7,531 nucleotides of DNA from Bacteroidota bacterium. GTDB taxonomy: Bacteria; Bacteroidota; Kryptoniia; Kryptoniales; JAKASW01. Shown here one piece after another: positions 1-6,046 of the stretch. The notes beneath the pieces were generated by a model. It saw only the letters and a program-made list of their open reading frames with translations, had not been told where the DNA came from and did no database searches. Positions within the stretch are counted from its first letter, which is position 1, and each line of letters opens with the position of its first letter. The position numbers and the translations under genes are program-made. The stretch is taken from the NCBI GenBank assembly GCA_021785235.1, contig JAJYGB010000442.1, forward strand, positions 543 to 8,073. Direction: 5' to 3'.

Positions 1-1982
1 TCCTGAACATCGGTTAGGATGGTTGGGAAGTACCAGTGGTTCCCCATCGTGTAGCTGGCAAAATAGAGTATCACGCTAAGGTCATGGTGGTACAGGAAAT
101 CTCCTCCAAGATCGAGAGACTTATTGATCTGGAATTGTTCCTGGAATGCTGACATCGGTTTGGCGACATGCCATTCGTTTCCGGGGGATATCAACCCGTT
201 CGTTGGGGTATACTCGGAATTCGGAAACGCCGCGTGAGTTCCGTTGGGGTTGAACTGGTTGGTGTAAGTGATGTTTATGTTTGTAGGAGCATTGTTCACG
301 AACGTCGCGCTGTCAGTCCCGTGGAAGTATCCCGCGTGCCACAAACTGGCTGCCTCTTGAGTTTTCCAGTAGTTAATCGGCTCCGCGTTACCGGGTATGA
401 TTGCGTTCCATTCCTGATAGTTGCTCATTACCTGGAGTTGGTTCTTGACATTCCAGCCATCCGGGAAGTTGAGGTTGATTTCGCCCGTCAGCCAACCAGC
501 GTTCGTCAGAAGTCCGTGTCCGAGGGGAAGTGTGAGTGCTCCATCCGGAGTTGGAACGGAAATGTTAAGCCCTTCCGGAGAGTTGAACGAGCCATAGGTT
601 CCGAAACCCGGCACAAACTGAGGTTTTGACGGGTTGTCGTGCGGAAGGTCGAGGATGAATTGGCTCTTAGAGTTGATGTATTTGCCGTAGAATCTGATGT
701 AGCCGTTGGAAAGAAGCCTGGTCACATTAGCCTGAAGCTGTCCTCCAATGTTGCCGTCAAATCCCGGATCCCTCACGCCATGATCGTACAGATAGAAGCC
801 GCCTAAGTTGAAACGCCATTTCGGTTCGATCGGTCCGTTGACGTCGAAATCGACTTTGGCGAGACCTTGCGTCCCGACCTGGACTTGCGTTTCACCTGCG
901 AGAACGGGGCCGCCGGTTTTGGATATTAGATTGATAACGGCAGCCGGCGTGTTTGAGCCGAAAGTACCCGCGCTTCCGCCGCGCACTACCTCGACGCGCT
1001 GGACGTTGTCATCAATTCTAAACAGATTGTCCGTGTTCATGAAGAAGATGTTTTGCGTCGGGAAGCAAGGAATCCCATCCTGCATGAAATTGATGAAGAT
1101 TGTCCCGTAAATGCCACGCATGGTATAGTTCTCATTCACATAGCCGCCCGAACTCTCAACCCTGGTGAAGCCCGGGACATATTTCAGGAATTCGGTTGTA
1201 CTGAACGGCTGCGCTAGCGTGAGTTCCTTCGGGCTCACTGTACTGATGGAGTTTGTAGCGTTCAGTTTCTGCACGGGGATAGTCGTTCCTGTCACGACCA
1301 CTTCGTGCATTCCCAGGAGATCGAGCGGAAGTGAGAAATTCTGTACGGTGGTCTTCCCGTCTGACACCGTAATTCGAAAAATCTCGGTTCGATAGCCTAC
1401 CGCGCTAGCCCTCAACTCATGCGTGCCGCTCGGTGCGCTCGAGATCGTGTAATTGCCGTCAACATCGGCAGCGGCACCCAGACTTGTCCCGACTATTAAC
1501 ACGTTTGCGAATTGAACCGGGTTACCATTCTGATCCACAACCCGTCCCTTTATCGTCCCCTGTCCGGGCGGATCGTTCTTTGTCTGCGTTATGACAACTT
1601 GATTTTCCTTCATGGGTATCCAGCTCAGATTCGTTCCTGCTAGAGTTTCATTAATGGCATCTTCGACGGTGACATTTCTCACCTGCACGCTCACCTGCCG
1701 GTCCACCGGAACGATCTCTTTGCTGTAGGAGAAGTGGACTCCCGTTTTCGATGAGATTTCTTTCAACGCCGTCGCGAGAGGAACGTTCTGCAGATCAATT
1801 GACACACTGTTTTTTAGGTAGCCGGTTTCGGAGCCAGCAGCGGCGCCAAATGGCTGTGCTCCTCCGGAATTTTCAGATGAATATTCTGATGAGGGATCAG
1901 CTGCTTGGGCGCAGACGTCCGGGACGCTCAGCGAGAAAGCGGCGATCGCCAACCCGATCAGAATCGTGTAGAGCTTTTTCAT
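1..1982 (-). CDS. TonB-dependent outer-membrane receptor with N-terminal STN signalling domain (partial, C-terminus outside window)
   Basis: This is an outer-membrane transporter that probably also acts as a signal transducer. Reading the minus strand from the ATG at 1982 gives 660 codons without a stop, running off the left edge. Residues 1-25 form a signal peptide (MKKLYT, hydrophobic core, cleavage after VCA). After a Ser/Gly/Ala-rich linker comes an STN (secretin/TonB short N-terminal) domain at about 58-132, then a carboxypeptidase-regulatory-like beta domain at about 142-220 (GRVVDQNGNPV, DVDGNY, GYR). A TonB-box-like EVVVTGT lies at 227-233. The plug domain spans about 240-358 (MRGIYG, QDGIP, RVEVVRGGSAGTFGSN, INLISKTGG), and the start of the barrel follows. 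The plug lacks the usual SusC pattern, so this resembles FecA-like receptors more than a standard SusC. It starts 34 bp after the fecR-like gene with a strong AGGAGG. The ligand is unknown and no SusD partner is visible. Family assignment is firm. Confidence 0.95.
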   Translation of the reverse strand, partial: MKKLYTILIGLAIAAFSLSVPDVCAQAADPSSEYSSENSGGAQPFGAAAGSETGYLKNSVSIDLQNVPLATALKEISSKTGVHFSYSKEIVPVDRQVSVQVRNVTVEDAINETLAGTNLSWIPMKENQVVITQTKNDPPGQGTIKGRVVDQNGNPVQFANVLIVGTSLGAAADVDGNYTISSAPSGTHELRASAVGYRTEIFRITVSDGKTTVQNFSLPLDLLGMHEVVVTGTTIPVQKLNATNSISTVSPKELTLAQPFSTTEFLKYVPGFTRVESSGGYVNENYTMRGIYGTIFINFMQDGIPCFPTQNIFFMNTDNLFRIDDNVQRVEVVRGGSAGTFGSNTPAAVINLISKTGGPVLAGETQVQVGTQGLAKVDFDVNGPIEPKWRFNLGGFYLYDHGVRDPGFDGNIGGQLQANVTRLLSNGYIRFYGKYINSKSQFILDLPHDNPSKPQFVPGFGTYGSFNSPEGLNISVPTPDGALTLPLGHGLLTNAGWLTGEINLNFPDGWNVKNQLQVMSNYQEWNAIIPGNAEPINYWKTQEAASLWHAGYFHGTDSATFVNNAPTNINITYTNQFNPNGTHAAFPNSEYTPTNGLISPGNEWHVAKPMSAFQEQFQINKSLDLGGDFLYHHDLSVILYFASYTMGNHWYFPTILTDVQ

Positions 1983-1990
1983 CGCTTAAT

Positions 1991-1996
1991 CCTCCT
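1991..1996 (-). promoter_or_regulatory. Strong ribosome binding site of the TonB receptor gene
   Basis: The minus strand reads AGGAGG 8 bases before the ATG at 1982. It lies in the 34-bp gap after the anti-sigma gene and fixes the receptor start. It is much stronger than anything in front of the upstream anti-sigma gene. Confidence 0.85.
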
Positions 1997-2016
1997 CATC
2001 TTTGTTTAACGCTGTC

Positions 2017-3111
2017 TTACAAGGGGTTCCTCGTTGAAAAGAGGACCGAGTCATTGGACGCTTTATAGCTGATTCGCAAGGCGAGTGCTATTATTCTTAT
2101 AATGTCTTGCCGGGTTTGATGGCTCGTAAATGTGGCCGTTAAAGTTCTCGAGTAAATCGAAGGTTGAGTCGCATAACACTTAATTCCGTAATTCCACTGA
2201 AGCTGTCTGAAAACGTTTCGAATGCGTTCGTTATGAAATATGAGTTCCCCTCTGATCCAGGCTATCTTATCGCCGACGTCCGTGTAAGTCGGCTCAACGG
2301 CAATCCTTCCTTTCCTCACGACAGAATACTCTCCGCCTGTGATCGTCGTTGGCCTGGCGTTCAGCTGACCATTAGGCGTAAGGAGAACCTTGCCGTCGGT
2401 TACTGCTACCTGTGTTTGTCCGTCGCCGGGCCACGCCGCGATATTGAATTTGGTGCCGACATCCCTGATCACTGCGTCGCTTGTTCTTACGATCAATGGC
2501 CTGCGATTGGAATGCACGACCTCGAAGTATGCTTCACCGGTGAGGTGGAATTCGCGTCTCCCGCTGGGAACGTTGGCATATCGCAGGCTGCTCGCGGAGT
2601 TGAGAAGAATTCTCGTTCCGTCTTCGAACGAAATTGTGACTCTTTGACCAGATTTAGTGGATATTGTCTCGTGAAGAGCTGCCCGTTCCTGGCTAACAGC
2701 CGAGTATCTCTTCGCAACCTCTCTCAGGTAGAGGCCGATGTAAGCGGCTCCGATGAGAACCATCATTACGGCGGCTATTTGCAGGAGACGACCAGGAAGC
2801 GATCCTTCGGACGCTTTTGTCGGAATTATTTTATAAAGAAATATTTCCATTTGGTTGGTGCGATCGACGTCAACCGCAACTTCGCCGAGTTTCTTTCTTA
2901 AGGATGGTAATGAGCGCCACGAATTCCACTCACCGCTTCGGCCGCCCGATAGCATCCAGATTTCGCGTAACTCATCGAATGTCTGTCTTGATTCCGGGCT
3001 GGAATTGATCCATTCTTCAATCTGGAGCCGCTCCCTCTCGCTGCACTCCGAAGCGAGATAACGTCCAACCGCCCTAAACCCACGCCTTGTCAACTGAGTA
3101 TCTTCCACCAA
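2017..3111 (-). CDS. FecR-family anti-sigma regulator (single-pass membrane protein)
   Basis: This inner-membrane regulator should bind the ECF sigma factor on the cytoplasmic side and sense the TonB receptor's STN domain in the periplasm. The 364 residues show the family's order. There is a cytoplasmic helical N-terminus (about 15-52: VGRYLASECSERERLQIEEW, then RQTFDELREIW). One transmembrane helix lies at 109-129 (LLQIAAVMMVLIGAAYIGLYL is its full extent). A FecR domain follows at about 148-242 (VTISFEDGTRILLNSASSLRY, GEAYFEV, VGTKFNI). A C-terminal DUF4974-like domain lies at about 288-358 (GELIFHNERIRNVFRQL), the part expected to meet the receptor. The gene sits 74 bp after the sigma gene and 34 bp before the receptor gene. 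No ATG is available: the start must be TTG (3111) or the adjacent GTG (3108), because an in-frame stop lies 27-30 bases upstream. No Shine-Dalgarno is evident. Confidence 0.93.
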   Translation of the reverse strand: MVEDTQLTRRGFRAVGRYLASECSERERLQIEEWINSSPESRQTFDELREIWMLSGGRSGEWNSWRSLPSLRKKLGEVAVDVDRTNQMEIFLYKIIPTKASEGSLPGRLLQIAAVMMVLIGAAYIGLYLREVAKRYSAVSQERAALHETISTKSGQRVTISFEDGTRILLNSASSLRYANVPSGRREFHLTGEAYFEVVHSNRRPLIVRTSDAVIRDVGTKFNIAAWPGDGQTQVAVTDGKVLLTPNGQLNARPTTITGGEYSVVRKGRIAVEPTYTDVGDKIAWIRGELIFHNERIRNVFRQLQWNYGIKCYATQPSIYSRTLTATFTSHQTRQDIIRIIALALRISYKASNDSVLFSTRNPL

Positions 3112-3114
3112 CTT

Positions 3115-3156
3115 GTTCTGAAAGACTTTACATACACTCTAAATACAAACCAGAAC
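3115..3156 (-). repeat. Inverted repeat in the leader of the anti-sigma gene
   Basis: GTTCTG (3115-3120) and CAGAAC (3151-3156) are perfectly complementary 6-bp arms around a 30-base loop. In the transcript the second arm ends 3 bases before the TTG/GTG start of the fecR-like gene, so a stem could affect its translation. The arms are short and the loop long, so it may be chance. Confidence 0.3.
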
Positions 3157-3185
3157 TTCTTTACCCCTATACCCAACCACTATTC

Positions 3186-3839
3186 TTACCGCCTAAAAGG
3201 CGATAGCTCATTCCTGAGGATTTTCAACGCGTGGGAAATTTGATTTTCTACCGTTTTCTGGGAAATTTCCAAGACTCCGGCGATTTCAGTGTAGGTAAGC
3301 CCTTCTCGGCGGTTAAGTACGAAAACCAGGCGGCATTTTTCCGGAAGGTGGTCAATCGCCTTGCTAACAGCCATGAAGAGGTCTTTGTCGGCCACTTCGT
3401 CGATCAAATCGACGTCGGTACCAGTTGCAAAAGGTTCTCCCTGTTCAGAGGTAGGGAAGGAGTTTTGCTTTCTGCTTTTGAGGAGGTTGATAGCTTGATT
3501 TCGGGCAGCTTTATAGAGGTAGGCGCCAACGGAACCCTTTGGGTTCCAATGCGCCCTGTTCGTCCATATTCTTACGAATATGTCCTGAACCAGATCCTCA
3601 ACGTCATCCGGTGAACGGGTGAGACTGAGTGTGAACCGGCAAAGGCCATCGTAGTACCGGTGGAACAGTTGTTCCAATGCTAACTGGTCGCCGATTCTCA
3701 CCCTCTCGATGAGATCCCTTTCGAACGCGGGAGATATCGAGGCTGAGCCATAAGCATGCTGAAACAGTGCCACGTTCCTTACGGATTGTAATCCACGCTC
3801 CCCAATTAAACAAGTTGTTCCAGAATGCAGCGCCTCCAT
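3186..3839 (-). CDS. ECF-type RNA polymerase sigma factor (sigma-70 family)
   Basis: This sigma factor probably directs RNA polymerase to the receptor operon and perhaps to other targets. From the ATG at 3839 it has 217 residues. Sigma region 2 lies at about 54-125 (ALEQLFHRYYDGLCRF, then DDVEDLVQDIFVRIW, then YLYKAARNQAINLLKSRK). Region 4 lies at about 160-212 (LPEKCRLVFVLNRREGLTYTEIAGVLEISQKTVENQISHALKIL), with its helix-turn-helix around YTEIAGVLEISQKTVENQI. There is no region 3 and no long C-terminal extension, as expected for ECF factors. It is the first gene of the sigma / anti-sigma / receptor cassette. The start is uncertain: a GTG at 3869 with a weak GGAAG upstream would add 10 residues. 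Even from 3839, about 40 residues precede the region where ECF proteins usually begin, so the N-terminus is long for the family. Confidence 0.93.
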   Translation of the reverse strand: MEALHSGTTCLIGERGLQSVRNVALFQHAYGSASISPAFERDLIERVRIGDQLALEQLFHRYYDGLCRFTLSLTRSPDDVEDLVQDIFVRIWTNRAHWNPKGSVGAYLYKAARNQAINLLKSRKQNSFPTSEQGEPFATGTDVDLIDEVADKDLFMAVSKAIDHLPEKCRLVFVLNRREGLTYTEIAGVLEISQKTVENQISHALKILRNELSPFRR

Positions 3840-3925
3840 TCGAGCACCAGAGATCCTACCTGGTGTCACTCGTGCGCTTCCGTCTTCGAAGTGTTGCTAG
3901 AAATAGCTGTCATGACTTAACTTGA

Positions 3926-3961
3926 CCGATAAAATTCAGGCGGACTACATGCCTGTATCGG
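3926..3961. repeat. Bulged inverted repeat between the divergent sigma and dehydrogenase genes
   Basis: CCGATA (3926-3931) pairs with TATCGG (3956-3961), and inside it CAGGC (3937-3941) pairs with GCCTG (3951-3955). This makes an 11-bp stem with a 5-base bulge and a 9-base loop. It lies in the 148-bp divergent gap, about 57 bp before the dehydrogenase start. There is no T-tract, so it is unlikely to be a terminator; an operator or a 5' leader structure is possible. Confidence 0.45.
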
Positions 3962-3963
3962 CC

Positions 3964-3979
3964 ACCGAACGTCGTCGGT
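3964..3979. repeat. Short inverted repeat ACCGA-N6-TCGGT
   Basis: A perfect 5-bp inverted repeat with a 6-base centre lies 2 bases after the larger 3926-3961 stem, about 38 bp before the dehydrogenase ATG. Its shape fits a small dimeric repressor site. At this length chance is a real alternative. Confidence 0.3.
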
Positions 3980-4006
3980 CTTCAAACAGAATCCCGGCGC
4001 TTCTTC

Positions 4007-4012
4007 AAGGAG
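4007..4012 (+). promoter_or_regulatory. Ribosome binding site of the SDR dehydrogenase gene
   Basis: AAGGAG lies 5 bases before the ATG at 4018. It decides against an alternative ATG at 4014, which is out of frame and too close to the site. Confidence 0.7.
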
Positions 4013-4017
4013 AATGA

Positions 4018-5040
4018 ATGGAAACAAAAACGATTCTCATCACCGGTGCGAACGGTGAAATCGGACACGGACTCATCTCACACTTCGCGGAGCACGATGG
4101 CGTCAGGGTCGTCGCGCTTGACCTGAACACTCTCGATGACTCTTCCAGATCGAAGTGCTACAGAACTTACACTGGAGACATCTTAGACAATCGATTTCTC
4201 GAATCCCTTTCGACAGCGCACGACTTCGATGTGATATATCATCTGGCCGCGCTCCTTTCGACCAGGGCGGAACGCCAGCCGACTATCGCACACAAGGTAA
4301 ATGTTGATGGAACGCTGAACTTGCTCGAAACGGCGATCACGCAATCACGTCTTCAGGGAAGGGAAGTGAAGCTGATTTATCCGAGCTCGATTGCGGTTTA
4401 TGGACTTCCTGACGTGGTGGCGAAGGAGAAGGCGGGGAGGATCGGCGAGGATGAATGCACCGAGCCGCGCACGATGTACGGCATAAACAAGCTGTACTGC
4501 GAAAGGCTTGGAAAGTATTACATGAATTATTACCGGCAGCTCGACGCCCAGCCGATGGAAGGCAAAGTGGATTTCAGGTGCGTGCGATTTCCCGGTTTGA
4601 TAAGCGCGGTAACGCTCCCAACGGGGGGGACGAGCGACTTCGCGCCGGAAATGCTTCACCAGGCGGCGAAGGGGGAGGCGTACGATTGTTTTGTGAGGGA
4701 AGACACAAGGATACCTTTCATGGCAATGCCCGACGGTGTGAGAGCGCTCCTCTCTCTCGAAGCCGCACCAAAAGAGAACCTGACCACGCAGATTTACAAC
4801 GTCGGCTCCTTCAGCCCGTCGGCAGGGGAACTAAAGAGGGAAGTGAAAAAGGCTTTCCCCAATGCCGTTGTGAATTTCAAACCTGATCTGAAGAGACAGG
4901 CGATTCTTGACTCATGGCCGGCGGACGTCGATGACTCCCGGGCGCGAAGAGACTGGGGCTGGAACCCGGAGTATGATTTCAAAAGGGCGTTTGAGGAATA
5001 TCTCGTGCCGGCGGTGTCGCAGTTCTATAGGAAAAAGTAA
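4018..5040 (+). CDS. NAD-dependent epimerase/dehydratase-family protein, related to SDR-type L-threonine 3-dehydrogenase
   Basis: This is a cytoplasmic extended short-chain dehydrogenase of 340 residues. The Rossmann motif TGANGEIG is at 9-16, with an acidic residue after strand 2 (ALDLN, D35) that favours NAD over NADP. HLAALLS at 75-81, YPSSIAVYG at 121-129 and the catalytic pair YxxxK (Y154, K158) are all present. The C-terminal half closely follows SDR-type threonine dehydrogenases as I know them: RFPGLIS (190-196), TLPTGGTSDFAPEM, an IPFMAMPDGVRALL segment, then DSWPADVDDS (298-307) and DWGW (312-315). It is longer than typical members of that family, with extra residues around 170-184. 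The substrate could be L-threonine or a related hydroxy acid; no kbl (2-amino-3-ketobutyrate CoA ligase) gene is adjacent. AAGGAG at 4007-4012, 5 bases before the ATG, supports the start. The fold is certain, the substrate is not. Confidence 0.93.
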   Translation: METKTILITGANGEIGHGLISHFAEHDGVRVVALDLNTLDDSSRSKCYRTYTGDILDNRFLESLSTAHDFDVIYHLAALLSTRAERQPTIAHKVNVDGTLNLLETAITQSRLQGREVKLIYPSSIAVYGLPDVVAKEKAGRIGEDECTEPRTMYGINKLYCERLGKYYMNYYRQLDAQPMEGKVDFRCVRFPGLISAVTLPTGGTSDFAPEMLHQAAKGEAYDCFVREDTRIPFMAMPDGVRALLSLEAAPKENLTTQIYNVGSFSPSAGELKREVKKAFPNAVVNFKPDLKRQAILDSWPADVDDSRARRDWGWNPEYDFKRAFEEYLVPAVSQFYRKK

Positions 5041-5097
5041 AGGCGAAGAAGGCGGTGCGCTATTTGAAAATTCGGAACAGGGAACACGGAAGGAAGA

Positions 5098-5895
5098 CTA
5101 TGCGATTTCTCCGCCCCATTCTTTCAGATGCGAACTTATGAAATCTATTATCTTTGAATTCTCTTTCTTTCCCGTCCCGGTAACTTCGAAAGGTTCGCCG
5201 AACGCCATGTAGATCGGTTTGTGGCGGCTGATCTTCCCGAGGTCTTTCACCACTTTCCCAATTTCCCAATAGTCGGTCTTTATTGCGAATGGCACGACCT
5301 TGACTTTCGCGGCGGCCGCGAGCTTGACTCCGAGCGAATTGAATTTCTCCGGAATGAACCTGACCATGCGTGTGCTCTGAGGAAAAATTATCACCGACGT
5401 TCCCGCCGAAAGAAGTTCCTGTCCTTTCTTTAAGACGACAGCGAGGTCCTCTCTCGAGTTTTCCCTTCCGACGACTATCGGGTTCCTGGATCGCATGACC
5501 GCCCCGAAGAATGGATGACGGACCAAACTGTCCTTCACCGCGAATGTCACATCCCTTTCCGGGGCGATGATGCATGGAAGGGTCATCGTCTCTAAGGTGC
5601 TCATGTGGTTGCCGACAAAAACCATCGGCTCTTGGCCCGAACGAATATTGTTTAGTCCGGTTAGGTGAAATCTTCCGCCGCATCTCTCGATCAGTCTGAA
5701 AATATCTTCAGATGAATTAATCCAGTGCTGTGTGTCGTAGATGCCGTCGAGAGCTTCTCGCCGCGTTCTCAACACGATTCCGATGTACTTGGCCATAAAA
5801 TATACTCGCGTGTTCAAAGCCATCCTGTCAAGAAGCGCCCGCGGCGATTTATCGTCTGTCTCGTACGTGTCGCCTGCAAAAATGCTCGTGCTCAA
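5098..5895 (-). CDS. PlsC/LPLAT-family acyltransferase (1-acyl-sn-glycerol-3-phosphate acyltransferase-like)
   Basis: This probably membrane-associated acyltransferase moves an acyl chain to a lysophospholipid-like acceptor. The PlsC blocks appear in order over 265 residues. Block I is GNHMSTLETM (95-104), with catalytic H97. A VVGREN segment (141-146) sits in the place of block II. Block III is IIFPQSTR (169-176), where FPEGTR is usual. Block IV is VVPFAIKT (200-207), followed by YMAFGEPFEV. The acidic partner of the catalytic histidine is Glu (E102), giving HX4E instead of the classical HX4D. The conserved context suggests a working subfamily rather than a dead enzyme, but lysophosphatidate as acceptor is not assured. 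The start is TTG at 5895, supported by GGAG at 5904-5907 with an 8-base spacer; the first ATG would be codon 25. It converges on the dehydrogenase gene with a 57-bp gap holding no clear terminator. Confidence 0.9.
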   Translation of the reverse strand: MSTSIFAGDTYETDDKSPRALLDRMALNTRVYFMAKYIGIVLRTRREALDGIYDTQHWINSSEDIFRLIERCGGRFHLTGLNNIRSGQEPMVFVGNHMSTLETMTLPCIIAPERDVTFAVKDSLVRHPFFGAVMRSRNPIVVGRENSREDLAVVLKKGQELLSAGTSVIIFPQSTRMVRFIPEKFNSLGVKLAAAAKVKVVPFAIKTDYWEIGKVVKDLGKISRHKPIYMAFGEPFEVTGTGKKENSKIIDFISSHLKEWGGEIA

Positions 5896-5903
5896 TTTTC
5901 TTT

Positions 5904-5907
5904 CTCC
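5904..5907 (-). promoter_or_regulatory. Ribosome binding site deciding the TTG start of the acyltransferase
   Basis: The minus strand reads CGGAGAAAGAAAATTG. GGAG is 8 bases before the TTG at 5895, and no ATG or GTG start occurs nearby in frame, so TTG is the best start. Confidence 0.55.
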
Positions 5908-5922
5908 GAGGAATTTTCACAA

Positions 5923-5953
5923 CAAAATAACCGATGTGAATTGCGTGCGCAAA
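5923..5953 (-). promoter_or_regulatory. Candidate Bacteroidota-type promoter of the acyltransferase
   Basis: The minus strand shows TTTG (5953-5950), a 19-base spacer and TTATTTTG (5930-5923). This is one mismatch from the TAnnTTTG -7 element known in Bacteroidota, with a full -33 TTTG. Transcription would begin near 5919, giving a leader of about 24 bases that contains the ribosome binding site. Confidence 0.45.
5941..5952. repeat. Palindromic site TTGCG-TG-CGCAA overlapping the candidate -33 element
   Basis: A perfect 5-bp inverted repeat with a 2-base centre overlaps the candidate -33 box of the acyltransferase promoter by three bases. That position suits a repressor operator. Inference only. 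Confidence 0.35.
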
Positions 5954-5959
5954 TTGACC

Positions 5960-5985
5960 CGCGTTTTCGGAAAATTCGGAACGCG
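5960..5985. repeat. Inverted repeat CGCGTT-N14-AACGCG
   Basis: Perfect 6-bp arms at 5960-5965 and 5980-5985 flank a 14-base centre in the 151-bp gap between the oxidoreductase and the acyltransferase. It lies just upstream of the candidate acyltransferase promoter. It could be a second regulator site or part of a transcript hairpin. Confidence 0.35.
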
Positions 5986-6013
5986 CTATGCTCGAACAGT
6001 ACGGAAGTTGAAG

Positions 6014-6046
6014 CGGGCTTTTCGCGGGTGTTTTTGGAATAGCCCG
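6014..6046 (-). other. Weak stem-loop immediately after the oxidoreductase stop
   Basis: CGGGCT (6014-6019) and AGCCCG (6041-6046) form a 6-bp GC-rich stem with a 21-base loop, directly adjoining the TAA of the oxidoreductase. No T-run follows on the minus strand, so it is at best a weak transcript-end structure and not a standard rho-independent terminator. Confidence 0.3.

Noticed and set aside
168..1395. Several plus-strand open frames over the left part
   Set aside because: They are antisense to the TonB receptor, whose frame is open for 660 codons with consistent domain order.
1902..1982. Possible lipoprotein signal in the receptor (PDVC near residue 24)
   Set aside because: The residues before the Cys do not fit a lipobox, and a signal peptidase I site (VCA|Q) explains it better; TonB receptors are not usually lipoproteins.
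2164..2901. A 245-codon plus-strand open frame opposite the anti-sigma gene
   Set aside because: It is wholly antisense to a well-supported FecR protein, has no ribosome binding site, and its translation shows no recognisable domain.
5041..5097. Terminator between the convergent dehydrogenase and acyltransferase genes
   Set aside because: No GC-rich stem followed by a T-run is visible on either strand.
5060..5683. A 207-codon minus-strand open frame inside and past the acyltransferase
   Set aside because: It is a second frame of the same strand, with an Arg/Gly/Glu-rich translation and no motif; the PlsC frame explains the region.
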